Assembly (NCBI RefSeq): GCF_011455695.1
Contig: NZ_CP015030.1
Location: 1,911,716 to 1,975,715 of the forward strand
Direction: 5' to 3'
Source: Mannheimia granulomatis
Lineage (GTDB): Bacteria > Pseudomonadota > Gammaproteobacteria > Enterobacterales > Pasteurellaceae
Length of the DNA: 64,000 nucleotides
The notes under the pieces are model-generated. The model saw nothing but the letters and a program-made list of their open reading frames with translations. It ran no database searches and was not told where the DNA came from. Of this stretch, positions 56,046 to 64,000 are shown in pieces (the stretch's first letter is position 1; each line of letters starts with the position of its first letter). Made by a program: the position numbers and the translations under genes.

Positions 56046-57695
56046 ATGCCAAATAAACTCATAAACATATCGATATTACTAACACTATCTTTTACCAGTA
56101 TAAGCAGCTTCGCATTACAACTTACACCTGACCGCAATCTTACACTTGAACAGGTTGAACAAGTTGCCCGTAAAAATGAGACAGTTAATATCAATGATCA
56201 AGCCTGGAAAAATATTGAGCAGGGTCATAATGTAATTCTAGAAGCAGCTCTGAATAATGTACCCGTTTATGGTTTAACCGTGGGTGTTGGCTGGAATAAA
56301 GATAAACCTATCTTCATGGAAAAAAACGGCACTAAGGTAGTATCAGATGAATTATTAGCAGTATCAAAAAAGTTTAATAAATCCTCATTAAGAGCTCATT
56401 CAGCCGGCCTAGGTGATCCACTGCCTATTGAAACTGTACGAGCAGGTATGTTGATTCGCTTAAATACGATGCTAAATGGAGAAACCGGTGTACAACGAGA
56501 AGTAGCCGAAAAATATCTTGAGTTCCTCAACCATGGGATTACACCTGTTGTACCAAGTCGAGGAACTGTAGGAGAAGCAGATATTACCCTAGCCTCGCAT
56601 ATTGGTTTAGCTATGATAGGTGAATGGGACGTATTTTATCAAGGTAAGCGCCAAACTGCTAAAACAGTAATGGAAAGATTAGGCATTCAACCACTAGACC
56701 CTGTTGGTAAAGATTTTTTATCTATCTTAAGCACGAATAGCTTAATGGCAGGCGAAGCAACACTTCTCACATTAGATAACCAACGTTTCTTAGATAAACA
56801 AATTGCATTATTCGGATTGGTATTAGAAGGATTCAATGGTAATGTGGCGCCATTTAGCGAAATAGCTGTTAATGCCCGTCCTTATGCAGGAATGAGGAAA
56901 GTCGCCGAAAAAATACGCAAAACACTTAACGGAAGCGATTTGTGGAAACCATCGGATACTCGCTCATTGCAAGATCCTCTCTCATTCCGTTCTATGGCAT
57001 ATACATTAGGTGCCATTTCGGAAAATATTGACGCACTCAAACAAGCGGTAGAAATTCAGATCAATTCAACCGATGATAATCCTTTAGTATTGACTAAATC
57101 TCCTGTGATATCAGCAGACCAGACACAACTCAAACGCTATGAAATTAAAGAAGGTGAATTAGGGGCAATTTACCCTACATCAAACTTTAACTTCTTATCT
57201 ATCACAAACAAGGTAGAATATTTAAACCAATCATTAGCAAAATTAGCAGAAGTGATGACACAGCAAATTATTCGATTCGAAAATCCGGAATTTACTAAGT
57301 TAAGTCGCTTTTTATCTGTACCACAAAATGAAGGGCATGCATTCGGCGCTATTCAAAAACCATTTACAGAAACGAATATCAGAATTAAGCAGCTTGCTCA
57401 ACCGGTTTCATTCAGCTCAAGTACATTAGCCGGAAATATAGAAGATACTATTACAATGTCTAGCATTGCACTTGCCAATAATCGCCAAATTGTAAACGGA
57501 TTATATGAAATTGCCTCATTCCAACTTCTGCATGGAACACAGGCTTTAGATTTACGTAGTAACTTTATAGCTAGTGATAGTACGAAAACTATTTGGCAAG
57601 AATACCGTAAAATTGTCCCTTTTATAGAACAAGATAAACCTTACACACCAATCATCATAGAAGGAATTGAGTTTTGGAAAAATTATAAGCAATAG
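56046..57695 (+). CDS. Secreted MIO-less aromatic-ammonia-lyase homologue (candidate ergothionase)
   Basis: A 549-residue member of the histidine/phenylalanine ammonia-lyase superfamily with a Sec signal peptide (about 1-23, cleavage after SFA), so it should act in the periplasm. NVPVYGLTVGVGW (Tyr75), LQDPLSFR and INSTDDNPLVLT match the superfamily. The segment that normally contains VGASGDLAPL reads VGEADITLAS here (residues 175-184), so the Ala-Ser-Gly that forms the MIO cofactor is absent. Ergothionases are known to be MIO-less lyases that expel trimethylamine from ergothioneine to give thiourocanate. The neighbouring urocanase-like gene supports that reading. GGAGA precedes the ATG. Confidence 0.78.
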   Translation: MPNKLINISILLTLSFTSISSFALQLTPDRNLTLEQVEQVARKNETVNINDQAWKNIEQGHNVILEAALNNVPVYGLTVGVGWNKDKPIFMEKNGTKVVSDELLAVSKKFNKSSLRAHSAGLGDPLPIETVRAGMLIRLNTMLNGETGVQREVAEKYLEFLNHGITPVVPSRGTVGEADITLASHIGLAMIGEWDVFYQGKRQTAKTVMERLGIQPLDPVGKDFLSILSTNSLMAGEATLLTLDNQRFLDKQIALFGLVLEGFNGNVAPFSEIAVNARPYAGMRKVAEKIRKTLNGSDLWKPSDTRSLQDPLSFRSMAYTLGAISENIDALKQAVEIQINSTDDNPLVLTKSPVISADQTQLKRYEIKEGELGAIYPTSNFNFLSITNKVEYLNQSLAKLAEVMTQQIIRFENPEFTKLSRFLSVPQNEGHAFGAIQKPFTETNIRIKQLAQPVSFSSSTLAGNIEDTITMSSIALANNRQIVNGLYEIASFQLLHGTQALDLRSNFIASDSTKTIWQEYRKIVPFIEQDKPYTPIIIEGIEFWKNYKQ

Positions 57696-57701
57696 GTATC
57701 A

Positions 57702-57738
57702 ATAAAAAAATGCGGATAACTATGTATTTATCCGCATT
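57702..57738 (-). terminator. Rho-independent terminator of lipB-lipA
   Basis: A perfect 11-bp stem (AATGCGGATAA / TTATCCGCATT) with an 8-nt loop is followed by seven T on the minus strand. On the + strand it lacks a T-run, so it serves the minus-strand lip operon best. Confidence 0.85.
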
Positions 57739-57766
57739 CTGGAATCAAATATTCATTCTTATGGGA

Positions 57767-58762
57767 TTACTTCACCAACTCCCCTTTCGCCTGTAAGTCA
57801 GCGTGGTAGGAAGAGCGGACGAATGGACCACATGCAGCGTGTTCGAAGCCCATTTTTTCTGCCTCAGCTCGGAACATATCAAACTCTGCCGGTGGTACAT
57901 AGCGTTCCACTTTTAGATGATGGCGGCTTGGTTGTAGATATTGACCGATAGTTAGCATTGTCACCCCGTGGTCACGCAAGTCTTGCATCACTTCTAAAAT
58001 TTCTTCGTTAGTTTCCCCTAATCCAACCATTAAGCCTGATTTAGTTGGAATATTCGGAAACTCTCGCTTAAAGATTTTAAGTAACTCTAACGACCATTTA
58101 TAATCCGCTCCCGGACGAACTTCGCGGTATAAGCGTGGCACATTTTCTAAATTGTGATTGAATACATCCGGTGGATTTTCTTTCAGAATTGCGACCGCTT
58201 GTTCAACACGTCCACGGAAATCCGGCACCAAAATCTCCACTTTACAGTTTGGGTTTAACGCTTTAATTTCACGCACCGTTGCTGAAAAGTGTGCGGCACC
58301 ACGATCAGGCAAGTCATCACGATCCACTGAGGTAATTACTACATACTTGAGTTTCATATCCTGCACGGTTTCTGCCACTTTACGCGGTTCATCCGGGTCA
58401 AGCGGTAGAGGTTTACCGTGTGCCACATCACAGAAGGGACAGCGACGAGTGCAAATTGCCCCCATAATCATAAAGGTAGCTGTACCATGGTTAAAACATT
58501 CGTGTAAGTTCGGGCAAGAGGCCTCTTCACACACAGAATGCAAACCGTGACGACGCATACCATTTTTGATACTGTCAATTTTTGCCGAATTTGCCGGTAA
58601 TTTAATTTTCATCCAGTCCGGTTTTTTCAGTAATTCTTGGTCTGGATCGATATTTCTTACTTGAATAATTGAGGTCTTAGCCGCATCACGATATTTCACG
58701 CCCTTTTCCATTTTAAAAGGAGCCATTTTATTCGGATTGGACTGAGCTGTAACCGTAGTCAT
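57767..58762 (-). CDS. lipA: Lipoyl synthase
   Basis: A radical-SAM enzyme that inserts two sulfurs into octanoyl-lipoyl domains. The 331 residues contain the auxiliary-cluster motif [12 protein letters not shown] (about 77-88) and the radical-SAM CTRRCPFC (about 103-110). The C-terminal RSSYHADLQ carries the auxiliary-cluster serine ligand. It follows lipB by 14 nt. One uptake-signal core lies within the gene, near 58195. Confidence 0.98.
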   Translation of the reverse strand: MTTVTAQSNPNKMAPFKMEKGVKYRDAAKTSIIQVRNIDPDQELLKKPDWMKIKLPANSAKIDSIKNGMRRHGLHSVCEEASCPNLHECFNHGTATFMIMGAICTRRCPFCDVAHGKPLPLDPDEPRKVAETVQDMKLKYVVITSVDRDDLPDRGAAHFSATVREIKALNPNCKVEILVPDFRGRVEQAVAILKENPPDVFNHNLENVPRLYREVRPGADYKWSLELLKIFKREFPNIPTKSGLMVGLGETNEEILEVMQDLRDHGVTMLTIGQYLQPSRHHLKVERYVPPAEFDMFRAEAEKMGFEHAACGPFVRSSYHADLQAKGELVK

Positions 58763-58776
58763 TAAAATTCTGTATC

Positions 58777-59430
58777 CTAATTGTTAATAATTTGGGAGGT
58801 ATTATAGCCTAAAATTGAGATAAAATGATTCACTAATTTTGGCGATACTTCATCACAAGTTAAATCGTTTCGAGCAATTAATTCACTAAGCTGGCACATT
58901 TCCAGCCCAACATAACCGCATGGGTTAATATTTCTGAAAGGCGTTAAATCCATATTGATATTCAAGGCTAAACCATGAAAAGAACGACCTTTACGAATCC
59001 GCAAACCAAGTGAGCAGATTTTTTGTTCATCCACATAAACTCCGGGAGCATCCGCTTTAGGGTATCCTTCAACACCGTAATCTGCCAAAGTTTTCACCAC
59101 AGATTGTTCCAATGCCGTCACCAATTCACGCACTGACATCTCTTTACCATTAGCTTTTAAGCGTTTAATATCCAACAGCACATACATGATTTGCTGTCCT
59201 AGCCCATGGTAAGTGATTTGACCGCCACGATCACTTTGCACTACAGGGATATTAGTCGGATTGAGCAGATGCTCCGGCTTGCCTGCAGAACCTTGAGTAA
59301 AGACAGAAGGATGCTGCACCAGCCAGATCTCATCATCAGTATTTTCATCACGGCTATCGGTGAAAGATTGCATTTTATGCCAAATTTCTTCATAGGGCTG
59401 AATACCGAGTTGGCGAATAATCAATTTCAT
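58777..59430 (-). CDS. lipB: Octanoyltransferase LipB
   Basis: It transfers octanoate from acyl carrier protein to lipoyl domains, supplying LipA. The 217 residues include [19 protein letters not shown] (about 70-88). The catalytic Lys/Cys pair is in [12 protein letters not shown] and INPCGY. It is upstream of lipA in the same transcript. Confidence 0.97.
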   Translation of the reverse strand: MKLIIRQLGIQPYEEIWHKMQSFTDSRDENTDDEIWLVQHPSVFTQGSAGKPEHLLNPTNIPVVQSDRGGQITYHGLGQQIMYVLLDIKRLKANGKEMSVRELVTALEQSVVKTLADYGVEGYPKADAPGVYVDEQKICSLGLRIRKGRSFHGLALNINMDLTPFRNINPCGYVGLEMCQLSELIARNDLTCDEVSPKLVNHFISILGYNTSQIINN

Positions 59431-59447
59431 ATTTCACACCTATTAAA

Positions 59448-59470
59448 ATAAAGTTGCCCCTAAAGGGGCA
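59448..59470 (-). terminator. Hairpin between ybeD and lipB (weak or partial terminator)
   Basis: TGCCCC-TTTA-GGGGCA on the minus strand (59455-59470) forms a strong 6-bp stem followed by ACTTTATTTTAATA. The U-tract is imperfect, so some readthrough into lipB-lipA is likely. Confidence 0.5.
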
Positions 59471-59484
59471 GCTTGTGTTCGAAA

Positions 59485-59781
59485 TTATAATACCATTCTT
59501 ACGCCGGCAATTTTGGCTAATTCGGTATAGAGTGTTTCCACTTGCTCAATATTTTCTGCCAAGATGTCAATCGACACAGAATTATAAGTGCCTTTTGAGC
59601 TTTGTTGTTGACGGGGATTGTAGTCGCCCTTGGCGTAAAGCTGAGTAACAGCCACCACATCATCCACTAAATTTTCACGATTCGCACCTACTACTTTGAA
59701 AGTAAAGCTGCACGGAAATTCTAATAAATCTTTTAATTTGGCTTGTGGTAAATCTTGTAAATTAATAGCTTTTGATTGCAT
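59485..59781 (-). CDS. ybeD: UPF0250 family protein YbeD
   Basis: A 98-residue ferredoxin-like (ACT-like) small protein of DUF493. [29 protein letters not shown] and the C-terminal [20 protein letters not shown] are the family pattern. Its function is unknown. It lies between dacA and lipB, the conserved enterobacterial order. It is slightly longer at the N-terminus than E. coli YbeD (87). Confidence 0.93.
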   Translation of the reverse strand: MQSKAINLQDLPQAKLKDLLEFPCSFTFKVVGANRENLVDDVVAVTQLYAKGDYNPRQQQSSKGTYNSVSIDILAENIEQVETLYTELAKIAGVRMVL

Positions 59782-59805
59782 TTTTTATCCTTATTTTTAA
59801 ACGGT

Positions 59806-59848
59806 AAGCGGTGAAATTTTGCAAATTTTTTGCAAAATCACACCGCTT
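59806..59848 (-). terminator. Inverted uptake-signal hairpin, probable terminator of dacA
   Basis: AAGCGGTG-A-AATTTTGCAA pairs with TTGCAAAAT-C-ACACCGCTT, giving a long near-perfect stem between dacA and ybeD. The arms end in opposed uptake-signal cores. Confidence 0.65.
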
Positions 59849-59893
59849 GATCTTGTTCCACACTAAATGGGGATGAAATTTTTAATTACAAGA

Positions 59894-61072
59894 TTAATCA
59901 AATAAGCTCTTAACCGTCAAAGCAATCCAATCCCAAGCCTTACCGAAAATACCGGCTTCTGGTACATCTTGTAATACTTGTAAGTTGGTACTCGCAACAT
60001 CTTTACCATCTAATTGGTAAATCATTTTGCCCACAACCTGTCCTTTGACTAAAGGAGCTTCCAGATTTTTCTTCTCAAGTTCATAACGGGCTTTCAAATC
60101 TGTTGATCTGCCTTTTGGTACAGTAACAAAGCTATCTTGGATAGAACCTAATTGTACTTTGTTTGCTTCACCATAATAAACGGCCTGCTCCGCAACTGCT
60201 TGAGACGCTTGAATAGATTTTACTGTTTCAAAGTTAGCAAAACCCCATTGAAGCAGCTTTTTACTTTCTACTTCACGGCCTTTATAAGTCGGCACCCCCA
60301 TTACTACAGAAATCAAACGAGTATTACTATTGGTTGCAGATGCCACCAAGTTATAACCTGCTTTATCTGTGTGCCCGGTCTTCATGCCATCTACGTTAAG
60401 CGTTTTATCCCATAACAAACCGTTTCGGTTAGGCTGCGGTTTTTTAATGTTATAGTGAAACTCTTTTTCAGCATAAATTTTATATTCTTCTGGCTGATCA
60501 CGAATAATATGTGAACCGATAATCGCCATATCACGAGCTGAGGAATATTGCTCCGGATCATCTAAACCATGAACAGTCGTAAAATGGGTATTTTTCAGAC
60601 CAAACTGTTGTGCGTATTTATTCATTTCATTAATAAATGCCGCTTGAGAGCCTGATACGTGTTCTGCAAGTGCCACTGATGCGTCATTTCCTGACACAAT
60701 AATTAAGCCTTTCATTAAATCAGCAACAGACACTTTAGTGTTTAAATCCAAAAACATTAATGAAGACCCCGGGAATTTCTGTGCCCAAGAATTCTCGGTA
60801 ACAGTAACCATATCGCTGTTTTTAACACGACCTTCTTTTAACGCCTCACCTACTACATAGCTAGTCATCATTTTAGTTAATGATGCCGGATACTGGCGTT
60901 GATCGGCGTTCAAACTAGCCAACACTTCACCGGAGTTATAATCCATTAAAATATAAGTCTGAGCATTTAATTGCGGAGCTTGTAAATTAAAATTCGCATT
61001 TAAATCGGCATAAGCTAAGCTTGATGCTGCGATACTCATAAAACTCATTGCTTTCACTAATGTTTTTTTCAT
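59894..61072 (-). CDS. dacA: D-alanyl-D-alanine carboxypeptidase (PBP5/6 type)
   Basis: It trims the terminal D-Ala from peptidoglycan pentapeptides. The 392 residues start with a signal peptide (about 1-22, ending AYA). The penicillin-binding motifs are S64-L-T-K67, S127-G-N and K231-T-G. A beta-rich PBP5 C-terminal domain (about 275-370) and an amphipathic membrane-anchoring tail (WDWIALTVKSLF) follow. The frame is open to a TTG at 61084. The ATG at 61072 is preferred because it begins the signal peptide, though its Shine-Dalgarno is distant. It follows rlpA. Confidence 0.96.
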   Translation of the reverse strand: MKKTLVKAMSFMSIAASSLAYADLNANFNLQAPQLNAQTYILMDYNSGEVLASLNADQRQYPASLTKMMTSYVVGEALKEGRVKNSDMVTVTENSWAQKFPGSSLMFLDLNTKVSVADLMKGLIIVSGNDASVALAEHVSGSQAAFINEMNKYAQQFGLKNTHFTTVHGLDDPEQYSSARDMAIIGSHIIRDQPEEYKIYAEKEFHYNIKKPQPNRNGLLWDKTLNVDGMKTGHTDKAGYNLVASATNSNTRLISVVMGVPTYKGREVESKKLLQWGFANFETVKSIQASQAVAEQAVYYGEANKVQLGSIQDSFVTVPKGRSTDLKARYELEKKNLEAPLVKGQVVGKMIYQLDGKDVASTNLQVLQDVPEAGIFGKAWDWIALTVKSLFD

Positions 61073-61095
61073 AAATTGTTTCAAATTCCTCTTAG

Positions 61096-61677
61096 TTACT
61101 TCAAAGCATAAAGCTCATTATCTGAGCTTGATTTTATATTCCTATTCAAAATGGCAATTCTGACCTTTGCCGTACCTGAATTATGCATACCAATTTTCTT
61201 CGCTGCAGCAGATGATAAATCCACTACGCGAGCATGGCTATATGGCCCTCGGTCATTTATTCTTACGATAACAGAGCGTCCGTTTCGTAAATTAGTGACT
61301 TCAATTAAAGTGCCAAAGGGTAAGGTTTTATGGGCTGCCGTCATCTTCGTATTACTAAAAATTTCACCATTTGCAGTGCGACGCCCGTTAAATTTATTAG
61401 CATAATAACTCGCAACACCAGTTTGGAAATGCTTGCGAGTAGAATTTTCTTGTAGTGCTTTTGCCGACTGTTTCTGAATCGCCGATCTCTTTTTAGCAAC
61501 GTTATAAATTGCCTTTTTAGACGTTTTAACTACTTTTTTAGTTACTTTAGAAGTTAACTGCTTCTTTGTTGAGATACTTGACTTAGCTTTTGTACTCTTT
61601 GTTGAAGCCAAAGAATTTAATGAACCAAAAGTCAGAAATCCAGCTAACAACAGGGTTACAATTTTACCTAACCTCAT
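61096..61677 (-). CDS. rlpA: RlpA-family septal-ring/lytic transglycosylase-like protein, short form
   Basis: A 193-residue secreted protein. The signal peptide (about 1-24, ending SLA) is followed by a lysine-rich region and a double-psi beta-barrel domain (about 84-180: GVASYYANKFNGRRTANGEIF, LPFGTLIEVTNLRNGRSVIVRINDRGPY). E. coli RlpA is a lipoprotein of about 360 residues with a C-terminal SPOR domain. Here no lipobox cysteine and no SPOR domain are present. The place between rodA and dacA is the conserved one. Confidence 0.9.
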   Translation of the reverse strand: MRLGKIVTLLLAGFLTFGSLNSLASTKSTKAKSSISTKKQLTSKVTKKVVKTSKKAIYNVAKKRSAIQKQSAKALQENSTRKHFQTGVASYYANKFNGRRTANGEIFSNTKMTAAHKTLPFGTLIEVTNLRNGRSVIVRINDRGPYSHARVVDLSSAAAKKIGMHNSGTAKVRIAILNRNIKSSSDNELYALK

Positions 61678-61754
61678 ATAAGTTTTCCTCTATGTGGATG
61701 TCGTTATTGTTTGTAACGATGATAGTTTCACTGCTTTTTGATACCGCAAAAAAG

Positions 61755-61795
61755 CAAAAAGTTCAAAAGTGCATTGCTTCAATCAATGCACCTAA
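61755..61795 (-). terminator. Rho-independent terminator of rodA
   Basis: On the minus strand GTGCATTG, a 7-nt loop and CAATGCAC are followed by TTTTGAACTTTTTGC. It separates mrdA-rodA from rlpA. Confidence 0.75.
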
Positions 61796-61798
61796 ATA

Positions 61799-62926
61799 TT
61801 ATTTCAGCTTGTCATAGGGATTATTACTACCCACACGTTTACGATGAACATAGGTAGACATCATTAATCCAAATGCCGCCATCAGTGTTACATAAGAAGT
61901 ACCACCATAACTGAAAAGCGGTAATGGTACACCTACTACAGGTAAAATACCACTCACCATGCCAATATTTACAAAAACATAAACAAAAAACAGGAGAGCT
62001 GTCCCGCCGGATAATATCCGTCCAAAGGCAGAATCTGCTTTTGTTCCGATAACCAATCCTCTGGCAATGATAAATAAATAGATTGCCAATAAAATCAAGA
62101 CGCCTATCATACCATGTTCTTCACTTAGCACAGCAAAAATAAAATCTGTATGTGGTTCAGGAAGAAACTCTAATTGAGATTGAGTTCCCTCCATCCAGCC
62201 TTTACCGTTAATCCCCCCCGAACCAATTGCAATTTTCGATTGAATAATATGATAGCCCGCCCCTAGCGGATCTTTATTCGGGTCAATTAAGGTCATTACC
62301 CTTGTTTTTTGGTAATCGTGCATCAGGAAAAACCACATAATTGGGATAAATCCTGCCAAAAATACCACACCTGCCCCAATTAATTTCCAGCTAAGACCGG
62401 CTAAAAACAAAACAAAAATACCCGCAGAACAAACCAGAATTGAAGTACCTAAATCAGGCTGTATAGCAACCAACAAGGTTGGGACTAAAATAATAGCAAG
62501 AGCAATAAAAGTATCTTTAAAGCTGGGAGGAAGCGGTCTTTTACCTAAATACGTAGCTACCATTAGAGGAACTGCAAGTTTGGCGATTTCTGATGGTTGA
62601 AAACGGACAAAACCTAAATTTAACCAGCGTTGAGCGCCTTTACTGGTTTCCCCGACTAAGTCCACCAAAATCAGTAATACTAAACAAAATAGATATAAAT
62701 AAGGTGATACTTTTTGATAGAAACGAGGAGGAACCATCGCCATCATAAACATTAGCCCCATTCCAAGAGCTACTTGAATAAGACGGTTAGTAAACATCCG
62801 CTCATTAGCACCACTTGCACTATATAAGACCAATAAGCCATATCCTGTAATAGAAAATAAACCCACTAACAACAGAATATCCAGCGAAAAAATTTTCCAG
62901 AAAAATTTCCTAATTCCACTACTCAT
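61799..62926 (-). CDS. rodA: Peptidoglycan glycosyltransferase RodA
   Basis: The SEDS-family polymerase of lipid II for cell elongation, working with PBP2. The 375 residues have ten transmembrane helices. [22 protein letters not shown] (about 96-117) and the catalytic-loop region [20 protein letters not shown] (about 255-275) are typical. Its start overlaps the mrdA end by 8 nt. Confidence 0.97.
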   Translation of the reverse strand: MSSGIRKFFWKIFSLDILLLVGLFSITGYGLLVLYSASGANERMFTNRLIQVALGMGLMFMMAMVPPRFYQKVSPYLYLFCLVLLILVDLVGETSKGAQRWLNLGFVRFQPSEIAKLAVPLMVATYLGKRPLPPSFKDTFIALAIILVPTLLVAIQPDLGTSILVCSAGIFVLFLAGLSWKLIGAGVVFLAGFIPIMWFFLMHDYQKTRVMTLIDPNKDPLGAGYHIIQSKIAIGSGGINGKGWMEGTQSQLEFLPEPHTDFIFAVLSEEHGMIGVLILLAIYLFIIARGLVIGTKADSAFGRILSGGTALLFFVYVFVNIGMVSGILPVVGVPLPLFSYGGTSYVTLMAAFGLMMSTYVHRKRVGSNNPYDKLK

Positions 62927-64000
62927 TATTGTCCTCTACTGCAAGCGATCGATTTTGTTCAGAATTTTGCAAATTAGGCGGAATGCCAATTCCTTTGCGC
63001 AAGGCATAATCCATAATTTGACGAGCTACAGGTGCAGCTGTACTACCGCCACCTCCGGCATTTTCCAAAATTAAGGCAACTACCACTTGAGGTTGTTCAT
63101 ACGGAGCATAACCAATAAACCACGCATGGTCATGTAACTCTTTTTTAATAGCATTTTTATCATAGTTTTTGCCATTTAAATTAAATACCTGAGCTGTCCC
63201 TGTTTTACCTGCCGAATGATAAAAAGCTCCGGCAAACACTTTGCGAGCAGTACCGTTTGCGGCATGATTTACATTATACATTCCCTGTTTTGCCAGATTC
63301 CAATAAGCATCCGGCACGCCTTTAATATCTTCATATAATAATGGATCTTGATAAGGTGTTACCGTATTACTGCCTTGTACTTCAAGCATTAAATGAGGTG
63401 TGTTTACCCGTCCGTTATTAATCAATACTGCGGTTGCTTTTGCTAATTGTAACGGAGTTGAAATCCAATAACCCTGCCCGATCCCAACAGGAATAGTATC
63501 GCCTTGTACCCAAGGTTTTTTATAGCGTTTTTGCTTCCACTCACGAGTTGGCATCACGCCGGCAGATTCCTCAAAAATATCAATACCGGTTTTCACACCA
63601 AAACCAAATTTTTTCATCCATTCCGACATTTTATCAATCCCCATTTTGTAGGCTAATTGATAAAAGAAAGTATCTGATGATTCTGTAATGGCCTTATTCA
63701 CATTAGTTAAGCCGTGTCCGCTACGTTTCCAATCTCGATAACGCTGAGTCGTGCCGGGCAAAATCCAATAACCGGGATCGGAAATCGTGGTACTTGGCGT
63801 AATCATCCCCTCTTCCAAGCCGGCAACAGCCATAAACGGCTTGATCGTTGAAGCCGGTGGATAAGTTCCTTGGGTAGTACGGCTGTAAAGTGGACGGGTT
63901 GGATCTTCTAATAATGCTTTGTAATCCTTACCTGAAATCCCTCCCACAAATAGATTGTTATCATAACTTGGGCTTGACACCATAGCTAAAATACTACTAT
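62919..64000 (-). CDS. mrdA: Penicillin-binding protein 2 (partial, 5' end outside the window)
   Basis: The elongation-specific transpeptidase partner of RodA. About 360 C-terminal residues are present and the frame runs off the window end. The transpeptidase motifs are visible: the active-site S-T-I-K-P (in [15 protein letters not shown]), the SxN-type SSDTF, and KTGTAQVF. An ATG at 63983 is internal, since homologous sequence ([11 protein letters not shown]) continues upstream of it. Confidence 0.95.
   Translation of the reverse strand, partial: SSILAMVSSPSYDNNLFVGGISGKDYKALLEDPTRPLYSRTTQGTYPPASTIKPFMAVAGLEEGMITPSTTISDPGYWILPGTTQRYRDWKRSGHGLTNVNKAITESSDTFFYQLAYKMGIDKMSEWMKKFGFGVKTGIDIFEESAGVMPTREWKQKRYKKPWVQGDTIPVGIGQGYWISTPLQLAKATAVLINNGRVNTPHLMLEVQGSNTVTPYQDPLLYEDIKGVPDAYWNLAKQGMYNVNHAANGTARKVFAGAFYHSAGKTGTAQVFNLNGKNYDKNAIKKELHDHAWFIGYAPYEQPQVVVALILENAGGGGSTAAPVARQIMDYALRKGIGIPPNLQNSEQNRSLAVEDNNE

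Noticed and set aside
53008-57695. Ordinary histidine utilisation (hutU-hutH) operon
   Set aside because: The lyase lacks the MIO tripeptide and is secreted, the urocanase lacks the key Cys, and hutI and hutG are absent.

Overview
The window is chromosomal DNA of a Pasteurellaceae gammaproteobacterium. Gene orders are typically gammaproteobacterial: the S10/spc/alpha ribosomal block, rpsP-rimM-trmD-rplS, frdABCD, mrdA-rodA-rlpA-dacA-ybeD-lipB-lipA and yigZ-trkH-hemG. The DNA is AT-rich. The uptake-signal core ACAAGCGGT occurs many times, often as inverted pairs acting as terminators. That core is the Apl-type signal, so the Actinobacillus/Mannheimia side of the family is likelier than Haemophilus influenzae. 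A sxy/tfoX competence regulator is also present. The species cannot be settled from the sequence alone.

Layout. 1-5.3 kb (+): end of an unknown gene, aroQ, a GT32-like glycosyltransferase, accB-accC, the L16 hydroxylase roxA and a MazG-like gene. 5.3-8.1 kb (-): rpsP-rimM-trmD-rplS and azoR. 8.2-22.3 kb (-): the S10, spc and alpha operons, with terminators, an S10 promoter and leader, a candidate spc leader attenuator and a conserved S4-binding alpha leader. rpmJ is a 37-residue gene easily missed. 22.5-29.5 kb (+): tfoX, fumC, lptM, lysA, a glutathione transferase, tldD and prmA. 29.7-35.25 kb (-): an rRNA operon read 16S, tRNA-Glu(UUC), 23S, 5S, with a strong promoter and terminator. 35.4-38.7 kb (-): frdABCD. 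39-43.1 kb (+): epmA, rarD and a frameshifted BCCT (BetT-like) transporter. 43.2-49.2 kb: a small membrane methyltransferase and murJ (-), rpsT (+), then mscL, hemG, trkH and yigZ (-). 49.3-51.7 kb (+): fmt and modF. 51.9-57.7 kb (+): the accessory cluster described next. 57.8-64 kb (-): lipA, lipB, ybeD, dacA, rlpA, rodA and part of mrdA.

The most interesting part is the four-gene cluster at 51912-57695. It encodes a DUF917 / S-methyl-thiohydantoin-desulfurase-family protein, a urocanase paralogue with Ala in place of the conserved active-site Cys, an MHS-type MFS transporter, and a secreted aromatic-ammonia-lyase homologue without the Ala-Ser-Gly that forms the MIO cofactor. No ordinary hutH, hutI or hutG is present. 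The set matches the known logic of ergothioneine breakdown: ergothionase, thiourocanate hydratase, then thiohydantoin desulfurisation. The signal peptide suggests that trimethylamine is released in the periplasm and thiourocanate is imported. This is inference from motifs and neighbours.

Other points for a second look are the betT frameshift, candidate CRP/FNR sites before tfoX, fumC and frdA, an RlpA lacking both lipobox and SPOR domain, a purine-rich tract behind the rRNA operon, and hairpins in the spc and rpsT leaders.
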